Source: Bacteroidota bacterium | Lineage (GTDB): Bacteria > Bacteroidota > Bacteroidia > Cytophagales > Cyclobacteriaceae | Direction: 5' to 3' | DNA: 13,008 nucleotides | Assembly: GCA_003242315.1 (NCBI GenBank) | Contig: QGUY01000099.1 | Location: 1 to 13,008, forward strand | Part shown: positions 7,047 to 13,008 of the stretch, in pieces | Layout: every line of letters begins with the position of its first letter | Numbering within the stretch: position 1 is the stretch's first letter | Program-made: the position numbers and the translations under genes | Notes under the pieces: model-generated | Told to the model about the DNA's origin: nothing | Seen by the model: only the letters and a program-made list of their open reading frames with translations | Database searches by the model: none

Positions 7047-7206
7047 GATGCATTCATTGGTTCGTTGAGGCCTGGATACTAGGTAAAGTACGAAAAAATA
7101 CACTTTAGGAATGTTTTCCTTAACTTTTGGCGATGGTTGATTTTTTCCGGCAAAATGAAATAGCGGGCCGGCCGGGATCGTTTCTCCTTTTTAAACTTCA
7201 GATAAG

Positions 7207-8199
7207 GTGAGGACATTACTGTTTATTATATCGCTGGCATTGCCGCTGGCCCAGGCTGTCGCCCAGGTCTTCCAGACGGAAGATCAATTTCTCTCGGGTC
7301 TTAAGCCGAACGGCCCGCTACCCGAAAAGCTGCTCGCTACGCGCACGGTCGTACTCTATCCCCCTGGCCTGACTTCGAAAGAGATGCATATCATTCAGCA
7401 GTCGTTTGCCGACACTGGTATTGACGCTATCGGATGGTTTGATATGGACCTCGTTCTTGCCGGCCCCGATGCTGCGAGGTCGCTTGCGCTTTACCTTACG
7501 AGACGGAATGTCGTTCACCTTGTGTTCGTGCGAAAGTCTGTCAGCGGATACCAGTTTCTCATAACACCATTTAACGGTAAGTCTTCATTCGTTGATCCCG
7601 GCCAATCGGCATGGACAGCTGAGCATGCTGATCTTGCCGAGTTGCTTAAACATGTATACCGCACAGCTGCAAACACGTTAACGCGACAGAATTTTCTGAT
7701 CAATACTTTTCCCGAAGCGAACTTGGCGATCAATCCCATCGTGGGAAGACGCTCCGAATTTTTTGCGATCGATTTGAAGGTCGATCAACTGGCTGTACCA
7801 AAGTTTGGCGACGAAGAAGCGGATGCCCGGCTTGCAGAACTGTTCTCGAATTATCCTTTCAAATATCAGTTAACAGAACCAGGATTGTCTGAGCGCGAGT
7901 TGCGCTCCAAAGGGTTTCTCTACATCCTGCGTTTTGTTCATGCCCGCGGTTCCATCGCACGCCAACTGCTGGGTTATGATGCCCATAAAGGAGCGGCTGA
8001 GTTTACATCCGTAGCCTTTGATGGGACTGAGCCAATTACAAAAAACCTTCCGGCGGACGAGAAGGTATTCAAGTTCTATTTCAAACACATCGAGTCAGGC
8101 AACGTCTTCCTGGGAACAAAATGGGATGCCGACACGAGCTGGGACCAGGCGCTGTGGAATCATCTGATGGCGTTTAAGGCCGAGCTGAAGCTTAATTGA
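7207..8199 (+). CDS. Secreted protein of unknown family
   Basis: 330 residues starting with GTG at 7207-7209. An in-frame TAA at 7192-7194 leaves no room for another start, and the GTG is followed directly by a complete signal peptide (MRTLLFIISLALPLAQAVAQ, cleavage after AQA or VAQ), so the start is well supported. AAGG lies immediately before the GTG, too close to be a standard Shine-Dalgarno. The mature protein of about 310 residues has no cysteine, no second membrane span and mixed alpha/beta composition. A segment at about 35-110 with alternating hydrophobic strands (TVVLYPP, IDAIGWFDMDLVL, VVHLVFVRKS) suggests an alpha/beta domain. I recognise no catalytic motif or domain. It converges with the lipoprotein gene 31 bases downstream and is divergent from the M20 gene. 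Location is probably periplasmic. Confidence 0.85.
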   Translation: MRTLLFIISLALPLAQAVAQVFQTEDQFLSGLKPNGPLPEKLLATRTVVLYPPGLTSKEMHIIQQSFADTGIDAIGWFDMDLVLAGPDAARSLALYLTRRNVVHLVFVRKSVSGYQFLITPFNGKSSFVDPGQSAWTAEHADLAELLKHVYRTAANTLTRQNFLINTFPEANLAINPIVGRRSEFFAIDLKVDQLAVPKFGDEEADARLAELFSNYPFKYQLTEPGLSERELRSKGFLYILRFVHARGSIARQLLGYDAHKGAAEFTSVAFDGTEPITKNLPADEKVFKFYFKHIESGNVFLGTKWDADTSWDQALWNHLMAFKAELKLN

Positions 8200-8226
8200 G
8201 CAGGCAGTAGTAGGCAGTATGCAGTG
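8200..8226. repeat. Short GCAGTA direct repeats between convergent genes
   Basis: AGGCAGTA occurs at 8202-8209 and again at 8212-8219 (10-base period), followed by GCAGTG at 8221-8226. The repeats fill the 31-base gap between two convergent stop codons. I recall similar degenerate GGCAGTA strings in intergenic DNA of other Bacteroidota, so this may be a decayed member of a dispersed family. I see no hairpin or T tract that would make it a terminator. Confidence 0.45.
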
Positions 8227-8230
8227 GGAG

Positions 8231-8926
8231 TCAATCTGCAATCGTAAGCAGTACGGTGATGCTCGTATAGTACAGCGTCGTTGTTCCTTCGAAGCCTGAG
8301 TCGGTACCGACAATTAACCAGAGTTCACCGTGGGCGTTTGTTGTGGCGCTGAAGGAAGAGTCATTGTTGCGCTCGACAACGTTGTAGTATCCATCAAAAG
8401 GAGTAGCCACATTTCCCACAAATGTCATGTGTTGTCCCCCGCTGAGCTGGTTTCCCTTATCGATATTCATTCGGTATTGCCCATTGACCGCCACCTTGAC
8501 GGGTTCCATCGGCGCGGCACCAGCTTTCAGGTAAACATTTTCACCCGGTGATCCATCGATGTTTGGCGGTGTTTTAGCAGCGTTGGTGGCGAACTTGATT
8601 TGAAAAGAGACATCATACTCCGTGGAGGGCTTAAGGCCGTCGATCTTCTTTTTGACGAACATGAAAAGGTCGTCGTTGTAGTTCGTTCCGGAAATCTTCA
8701 GCCCTTTGGCATTGCCCAAATTGGGGGGTAAAGGGTCATGACCGAAATAGAGCCCGTATTTGATGGAATCTCCCACCGGATAGTCCGCAAAGTCGCCCGA
8801 CCAGCCATGGTCACTTTCCGAGAAATCAAATTGATGGGTTATCAGCAGCAGATCACGATCTCCTGGTCCCATTTCGCACGACGTAACCAGGAAGATTACG
8901 CCGGCTGCTAACAATAAACGCCTCAT
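8231..8926 (-). CDS. Lipoprotein of unknown function
   Basis: 231 residues. MRRLLLAAGVIFLVTSC is a lipoprotein signal with a good lipobox (LVTSC, Cys17), followed by EMGPGDRD. The mature part is rich in aromatic, Gly, Asn and Asp residues and alternates short strands: HQFDFSESDHGWSGDFADYP (about 31-50), YNDDLFMFVKKKIDGLKPSTEYDVSFQIKFATN in the middle and LWLIVGTDSGFEGTTTLYYTSI near the end. The central part, in which a component is described as reached 'in the frame of' GL-P-T-Y-V-F, resembles a jelly-roll or carbohydrate-binding-like beta sandwich. I recall similar uncharacterised secreted proteins in other bacterial phyla with the DDLFMF...GLxPxTxYxVxF pattern, but no known activity. Asp at +2 is absent (Glu instead), so inner or outer membrane sorting is uncertain. 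It stands alone, convergent with the previous gene. Confidence 0.85.
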   Translation of the reverse strand: MRRLLLAAGVIFLVTSCEMGPGDRDLLLITHQFDFSESDHGWSGDFADYPVGDSIKYGLYFGHDPLPPNLGNAKGLKISGTNYNDDLFMFVKKKIDGLKPSTEYDVSFQIKFATNAAKTPPNIDGSPGENVYLKAGAAPMEPVKVAVNGQYRMNIDKGNQLSGGQHMTFVGNVATPFDGYYNVVERNNDSSFSATTNAHGELWLIVGTDSGFEGTTTLYYTSITVLLTIAD

Positions 8927-9098
8927 GATTGATGATCGCTACAACCGTTAGACACAGTTGGCCCAAAAACCGTTGGAAGCTGGCTAACCGGAAACCGGGA
9001 GTCATTTAAGATTTTCGATCCCTGTGCACTAAAAGTATCCCGCTTGCGTCTTCCAGATAGAACCCGCGATGCGGTTTTAACGTTTGGGAACACAAGCG

Positions 9099-11486
9099 AT
9101 GCAGGCTCATATGACTGATTATACCCAATTTGAAAAAGTACCGTACCGTTCCGTCTTTGGACTCAAGCGCCTGGTTGAATTCTGGGAGAAAAAACTCAGT
9201 AATGGGCCTAAATCGGAATGGACTACTCAACTTTTAGAACGAATCGCAAACTCCCCTCTTAAGCAGCCCCTTGGGGAGGACGGGATACCCGGCGAATATC
9301 AGGACCTGGTGGAGTTTATGCTGGGCGCGGCGTTTCCCTATTCCATGGGAAGCACCGATCTCGCCGCAGCTGTGGTACCCTTTGCCCGAATGCCCTTTTA
9401 CAGTACTCCTGCCTTCAAGGAACTCCTGGCGGGACGGAATCTGGACGAGGACATCTGTATAAATGTCCCTGGTGGAAAATACGCCGTTGCCGCCACCCTC
9501 CAGGCAAGCCTGCAAATCCTGAAGAAGTTTTACAAGCCCGACCTCGACTACAACCGGCCAATGCTGATCACCATTACGGATCGGGAGTCGGGACTGGAAA
9601 AGGTTTATAAAATCCAGGTCGACAACCGATTCTGTGATATTGTTGCCAAACGCGAGCCGGAGCCAATCGATCCTCACGTTCTCAAATTCCTTACTGAAAA
9701 GATTTACGACCTCGACCTCCTGCTCCAATACATACGCCCGGATAACTTCGAATTTCACGGTTTCCTCATCATGCGCTTCACGGATGTGACGCAGGAGGAA
9801 ATGCTGTCGGCAATCAAATACGAACTTATCGCCAAGGATTCCATTGGCAACCCGGACATATTCCGATCCATACAGCAAAAGCTGCGCTCGATTATGGAAC
9901 AACCTGACCTGAGGGTCGGGCTCGCATACTTTGATCCCAATAACAACCTTGTGCTGAACAGCAGCTCCAGCGATTGCTGGAAGAGTGTAGCGGGATATGC
10001 ACCGGGTGGATGTGACTATGCAGGTTCGGTATATGAGAGAAGCTGGGTGGAGAAGCGCTCAATTGCCATTGACGATGTTGCCTCTTATCCTTATCGGACA
10101 AGAATAGAAGATGGCCTCCTGATCGCGGGTGTACGAAGCGTTTTGCTTTCACCTCTTGTTGATGGTGACGAGACCATCGGACTCCTCGAACTTTCCTCGC
10201 CGCGTCCCGGCATGTTGACAGCAGCAAGTGCAGCAAAGCTTGAAAACGCGCTGCCAATGTTCACGGTGGCCGTGAAGCGCGCCAAAGCGGAAATGGAAAC
10301 AGGTATTCGTGCCCTCATCCAGGAAGAGTGCACGGCTATCCATCCTTCGGTACAATGGCGCTTTTTCCAGGCGGGACTTCGGCTGTTGAATCAGCGAAGG
10401 ACTGATCCCACTGCGCGGTTGGAAGAAATCGTATTTCGCAATGTCTATCCATTCTTCGGAATGATTGACATCCGCAATTCATCCCGGGAACGCAATGCTG
10501 CCATTCAGCTCGACCTCCAGGAGAATCTCCGGATGGCCGCCACTGTTCTCGGTCACCTTTCTGGCAAGGCGAGTCTGCCTTTGCTTGACGAACTGATCTT
10601 CCGCATAGGCAAACACCTGGCGCTAACCAATGGACACCTTTCTTCAGGCGACGAGATCAGAATACTGGAATTCCTTAAAGGTGAAATTCATCCGGTGCTG
10701 GATCACTTTGCGGAAGACCCGACATTGGGCAAGTGGATTCAGGAGTATAAGTCGCAACTCGATCCAAAATTTGGTGTTGTGTATAAACGGCGCGGTGCGT
10801 TTGAAGATAGCCTGAACAAGATCAACTCGTTTGTTGCCGATATTATCGACCAGGCTGAAGAGAGTGCACAGCGGATGTTCCCGCACTACTTCGAAAAATA
10901 CAAAACCGATGGCGTCGAGTTTACGCTCTACCTGGGCGACTCACTCGTGCAGGACAGGAAGTTTAACGAGTTCTACCTTCGTAACTTCCGTCTCTGGCAG
11001 CTTATCCTGATGTGTTCCGTGGAACAGCAGATGGCTTTGATCCGCCCCGAACTCAAGACACCGCTGGATATAACGCAGCTTATACTTGTTCACGATCAGC
11101 CGGTGACAATTCGTTTCCGTGCGGATGAAAGGCGTTTTGACGTGGACGGCGCATATGACATCCGTTATGAGATAATCAAGAAGCGGATCGATAAGGCGCG
11201 TATCAAGGATGAAAAGGACGACATGCAGCGTCTCACTCAGCCCGGCAAGATCGCTATCGTATACAGCCAGCCCAGGATGGCGCAGGAGTATAAAGAATAT
11301 TTTAGCCACCTCCGCAGTAAAAAGCTCATCACGGGAGAAGTCGAAGACCTCGAGCTCGAAGAGTTACCGGGAGCTATCGGCCTGCGTGCTCTTCGTATTA
11401 CAGTTGCACAACCTCAGGCACCCAGGAATATCGCTTCCGAAAAGGAACTGCTCAAAGATATTGAGCAGGTAATGGAGTTCAATTGA
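9099..11486 (+). CDS. Large GAF-domain protein without a known output domain
   Basis: 795 residues from the ATG at 9099. Other possible starts are TTG 9084 and ATG 9111; an AACGTTTG sequence at 9079-9086, one mismatch from the -7 consensus, would favour ATG 9099 or 9111. A GAF sensor domain is visible at about 250-395: RVGLAYFDPNNNLVL, then GSVYERSWVEKRSIAIDD, then GVRSVLLSPLVDGDETIGLLELSSP. The N-terminal 250 residues are helical and charged, with a short strand-rich part (RPMLITITDRESGLEKVYKI). The 400 residues after GAF contain VYPFFGMIDIRNSSRERNAAIQLDLQ (about 449-474), which looks like a conserved helical module. No histidine kinase, GGDEF, EAL, cyclase, PP2C or DNA-binding motif is seen. 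There is no signal peptide or membrane span, so it should be cytoplasmic. It stands alone with no partner gene. GAF call is good; role is unknown. Confidence 0.88.
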   Translation: MQAHMTDYTQFEKVPYRSVFGLKRLVEFWEKKLSNGPKSEWTTQLLERIANSPLKQPLGEDGIPGEYQDLVEFMLGAAFPYSMGSTDLAAAVVPFARMPFYSTPAFKELLAGRNLDEDICINVPGGKYAVAATLQASLQILKKFYKPDLDYNRPMLITITDRESGLEKVYKIQVDNRFCDIVAKREPEPIDPHVLKFLTEKIYDLDLLLQYIRPDNFEFHGFLIMRFTDVTQEEMLSAIKYELIAKDSIGNPDIFRSIQQKLRSIMEQPDLRVGLAYFDPNNNLVLNSSSSDCWKSVAGYAPGGCDYAGSVYERSWVEKRSIAIDDVASYPYRTRIEDGLLIAGVRSVLLSPLVDGDETIGLLELSSPRPGMLTAASAAKLENALPMFTVAVKRAKAEMETGIRALIQEECTAIHPSVQWRFFQAGLRLLNQRRTDPTARLEEIVFRNVYPFFGMIDIRNSSRERNAAIQLDLQENLRMAATVLGHLSGKASLPLLDELIFRIGKHLALTNGHLSSGDEIRILEFLKGEIHPVLDHFAEDPTLGKWIQEYKSQLDPKFGVVYKRRGAFEDSLNKINSFVADIIDQAEESAQRMFPHYFEKYKTDGVEFTLYLGDSLVQDRKFNEFYLRNFRLWQLILMCSVEQQMALIRPELKTPLDITQLILVHDQPVTIRFRADERRFDVDGAYDIRYEIIKKRIDKARIKDEKDDMQRLTQPGKIAIVYSQPRMAQEYKEYFSHLRSKKLITGEVEDLELEELPGAIGLRALRITVAQPQAPRNIASEKELLKDIEQVMEFN

Positions 11487-11513
11487 TATCGGGTGCTCCG
11501 GCTTGCTGTTGCA

Positions 11514-12056
11514 CTATTCCAGAACACTTTCAATCTCATCCATCTTCTTCGCAGAGTATTTTCCGGAAGTGGCATAAACGATCTTTCCGGATTCGTCGAG
11601 GACGAAAAAGTAGGGGATGTCCTTCTTTTCAAAATCCAGCTGATCCTTATACGGCTTTAATTCGCCCTTGTAAAACAGGATGTAGGGCAACAGGTTGGGA
11701 TCGATGTTTTTTGCTGCCTTCTTTTTTGCCGTGCCGGTAGCAGCAGCATTCACGCCGGTAAACATGGGCACGAAGTACACATTCACATCGTAGCCGAAAG
11801 ATTCGAACAAACCTTTATTCTTTTGGATAAACTTTTCGAAGACCGGTTGGAACCAGGAGTTAAGTTCATTCTCCGATTTCTTTGAATAGGCAAGACCGAG
11901 AAGCGTGTATTTGCCTGCGACGTCGCCGGGCAACATAACCTTCTTATCTTCAATTGTCTCCGCCTCCATGGCAGGAAATTGCTTTCCGACAACCTGGGCT
12001 CTGACGAAGGAAGCGGATAAAGAAAAAAGCATCAGAATCAACAATAACGGTCTCAT
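11514..12056 (-). CDS. Secreted thioredoxin-fold (redoxin-like) protein lacking all cysteines
   Basis: 180 residues from the ATG at 12054-12056. The frame reaches 13 residues higher, but these precede a normal signal peptide (MRPLLLILMLFSLSASFVRA), so the lower ATG is used. The mature part follows the AhpC/TlpA layout: VGKQFPAMEAETIEDKKVMLP near the start, the strand-loop-helix where the CXXC motif normally sits (YTLLGLAYSKKSENELNSW, about 48-66), and near the end DIPYFFVLDESGKIVYATSG with the expected cis-Pro. The CXXC position reads SKKSEN, and the whole 180-residue protein has no cysteine, so thiol-disulphide chemistry is impossible. A distant resemblance to the ATP10-like group, which also has a degenerate thioredoxin fold, is possible but unproven. 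Expected in the periplasm. The neighbouring GAF gene converges 27 bases away. Confidence 0.8.
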   Translation of the reverse strand: MRPLLLILMLFSLSASFVRAQVVGKQFPAMEAETIEDKKVMLPGDVAGKYTLLGLAYSKKSENELNSWFQPVFEKFIQKNKGLFESFGYDVNVYFVPMFTGVNAAATGTAKKKAAKNIDPNLLPYILFYKGELKPYKDQLDFEKKDIPYFFVLDESGKIVYATSGKYSAKKMDEIESVLE

Positions 12057-12176
12057 GGCAAAAAATTTGGTGGCTGTAACTTTGAAATTAGGCAAATCAG
12101 GCCTGCCTCACGGTATGAATACCAAAAACGTGCCTGCTTTTTCGGTAAACGACAGAATGAGGGTTTGAATAGATCC

Positions 12177-12773
12177 TTATAAAGAGGTGTCAGAAGTAAC
12201 CCATTTCGTTTTCTCCGAGATAGGCCTCCTCTTCCCTTCCCGCGGCGGTGTCTTCGGAATGCCGACATGCAGGAATCCAAGCAGCACGTCATTCCCAGAG
12301 AATCCAAACTGCGCTGCGGCGCCGTCGAAATACGTTATGCCGCCGGTGCTGAAGTAGCAGCCCACGCCGCAGGCAGCTGCTGTGAGTTGCATGTTCTGCA
12401 TGGCACAAAATACGGCGGCGGCTTCTTCTATAGCGGGTACGGATTCCGAGGGATCACGCTTCATGATCACGGCGATAATGTGGGAAGAAAGGAAAGGTTT
12501 CTCCTGGAGATTGCGATACCGATCTTCGCGGAATGTTCCGTCGGCCGTTGTGTATGTCTTGTAAAACTCCGACTGGATACGTGCGAGCGTCTTTATTCCC
12601 TCTCCCTTAAAAACGATAAAGCGCCAGGGTTCGGTCATCTTGTGTGTGGGCGCCCAGTTTGCATTCTCGAGCATACGCTCGATCACGGCGTCATCCACGG
12701 GCTCGCCGGAGTATTCTGCCTGAAAAACAGATCTCCTGTTTTTTATGAGTTCGCTTAGTGCATCAACATTCAT
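12177..12773 (-). CDS. FMN-dependent nitroreductase family protein (YdjA-like)
   Basis: 198 residues, typical for single-domain nitroreductases. FMN-contact motifs are in place: KNRRSVF (11-17) for the flavin phosphate, NWAPTHKMTEPWRF (39-52), the Glu pair at 116-117 (IEEAAAVFCAMQNMQLTAAACGVG) and GFLHVGIPKTPP (166-177) near the flavin ring. The APTH...PWRF form places it with the small YdjA-like group rather than NfsA/NfsB. Members are cytoplasmic homodimers that use NAD(P)H to reduce nitroaromatics, quinones or unknown physiological substrates. No signal peptide. The start ATG is at 12771-12773; the metK terminator ends 24 bases further upstream, so the promoter must overlap this short gap. 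120 bases without any gene separate its stop from the redoxin-like gene start. Confidence 0.93.
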   Translation of the reverse strand: MNVDALSELIKNRRSVFQAEYSGEPVDDAVIERMLENANWAPTHKMTEPWRFIVFKGEGIKTLARIQSEFYKTYTTADGTFREDRYRNLQEKPFLSSHIIAVIMKRDPSESVPAIEEAAAVFCAMQNMQLTAAACGVGCYFSTGGITYFDGAAAQFGFSGNDVLLGFLHVGIPKTPPREGKRRPISEKTKWVTSDTSL

Positions 12774-12797
12774 AACACCAAAGTAAGAAGAAGAGAG

Positions 12798-12833
12798 AAA
12801 AAAGAAAGCTGCCCGCTTTTCGCAGGCAGCTTT
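12798..12833 (-). terminator. Rho-independent terminator of metK
   Basis: AAAGCTGCC (12805-12813) pairs perfectly with GGCAGCTTT (12825-12833), with two more inner G-C pairs and a TTTTC loop. On the minus strand the stem is followed by C and then six T residues (12803-12798). It begins 22 bases after the metK stop codon and ends 24 bases before the nitroreductase ATG on the same strand, so the two genes are separate transcription units. Confidence 0.85.
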
Positions 12834-12855
12834 ACTGGAATCGGGTTGTTAGTAT

Positions 12856-12999
12856 TTATTTGATCTTGAAGGCGGCTCGTACCTTGTCGACATAATCCAG
12901 CTTTTCCCAGGGAAACAGCTCCACCTTCATCTTCTTTTCATTCCGCTTGCCTTTGTTGAAGACTTTCTCAACAATGCGAGGCTCGCGTCCCATGTACCC
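12856..12999 (-). CDS. metK: S-adenosylmethionine synthase, C-terminal fragment
   Basis: The last 47 residues of a protein ending in TAA at 12856-12858. The sequence GYMGREPRIVEKVF and, further on, KVELFPWEKLDYVDKVRAAF matches the known end of Bacteroidota MetK (YGHMGR-P--V-K-F ... VELFTWEKLDYVDKV). MetK makes S-adenosylmethionine from methionine and ATP in the cytoplasm. The rest of the gene lies outside the window. At the very edge the frame does not continue cleanly: in-frame TAA codons occur at 13000-13002, where Tyr is expected, and at 13006-13008. I end the feature at 12999, the last base consistent with MetK. The terminator follows downstream. Confidence 0.85.
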   Translation of the reverse strand, partial: GYMGREPRIVEKVFNKGKRNEKKMKVELFPWEKLDYVDKVRAAFKIK

Positions 13000-13008
13000 T
13001 TACTTTTA

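Noticed and set aside
6120..7082. 320-codon open frame on the plus strand opposite the M20 gene
   Set aside because: It is antisense to a gene with all catalytic motifs, has shadow-like composition (many Cys and His), no signal peptide or domain, and no promoter or ribosome binding site.
7141..7206. GGCCGGCC palindrome and AT-rich tract before the GTG start at 7207 as a promoter or operator
   Set aside because: No match to the TAnnTTTG box with a sensible spacing, and an 8-bp GC palindrome is too likely by chance in this composition.
8927..9098. Direct repeats of AACCGTT and ACCGG between the lipoprotein and GAF genes
   Set aside because: The copies are only 5-7 bases long with irregular spacing, so they cannot be told from chance; promoters must lie here but none is convincing.
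9234..9902. 222-codon open frame on the minus strand inside the GAF gene
   Set aside because: It mirrors the coding frame of the GAF protein and has no recognisable motif. The GAF frame has the expected domain sequence.
12057..12176. Possible short gene or hairpin between the redoxin-like gene and the nitroreductase
   Set aside because: Open frames here are only extensions of shadows, and the AGGCA/TGCCT stem is 5 bp without a T tract.
12267..12758. 163-codon open frame on the plus strand opposite the nitroreductase
   Set aside because: It is a complementary-strand shadow of a gene with clear FMN-binding motifs.
1..13008. Signs of horizontal transfer, a defence island, phage or transposon
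   Set aside because: I found no transposase, integrase, terminal inverted repeats, attachment duplication or CRISPR-like spacing. Gene content is core metabolism and envelope functions with similar composition throughout, as far as can be judged by eye.

Overview
The window looks like an ordinary chromosomal segment of a Bacteroidota bacterium, probably in or near the order Cytophagales. The long IspH form, the MetK C-terminus (WEKLDYVDKV), two matches to the TAnnTTTG promoter box and the many secreted or lipid-anchored proteins all point that way. This placement rests on recognising families by eye, not on a database search. I see no tRNA, rRNA, CRISPR array, insertion sequence, integrase, phage gene or defence system.

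Layout. 1-2238 (+): the tail of an unrecognised gene, a secreted GH3 beta-N-acetylhexosaminidase-like enzyme and a Gfo/Idh/MocA oxidoreductase, tightly spaced and probably one operon. 2245-3804 (-): ispH, which converges on that operon and has its own promoter region with a large inverted repeat. Upstream of it is a 58-residue basic protein gene ending in a clear intrinsic terminator. 3802-5289 (-): an HtrA/DegP-type periplasmic protease that probably shares its transcript with the 58-residue gene. 5290-5741: a mostly non-coding gap holding a likely 50-residue single-span membrane protein on the plus strand. 5742-7046 (-): a secreted M20D amidohydrolase. 7207-8199 (+): a secreted protein of unknown family, converging on a lipoprotein of unknown function (8231-8926, -). 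9099-11486 (+): a large cytoplasmic GAF-domain protein with no recognisable output domain. 11514-12056 (-): a secreted thioredoxin-fold protein without any cysteine. 12177-12773 (-): an FMN nitroreductase. 12798-12999 (-): the terminator and C-terminal end of metK, cut by the window edge.

How the genes relate. Most are independent housekeeping or envelope functions: isoprenoid synthesis (ispH), S-adenosylmethionine synthesis (metK), envelope protein quality control (HtrA), and periplasmic hydrolysis of sugars and acylated amino acids (GH3, M20). No convincing multi-gene novel system is present. The points most worth a second look are the ispH start, where homology-like sequence extends upstream of the first ATG to a possible AUC codon; the inverted repeat over the ispH promoter; the in-frame stops in metK at the window edge; two small genes that annotation could miss; the orphan GAF protein; and the cysteine-free redoxin.
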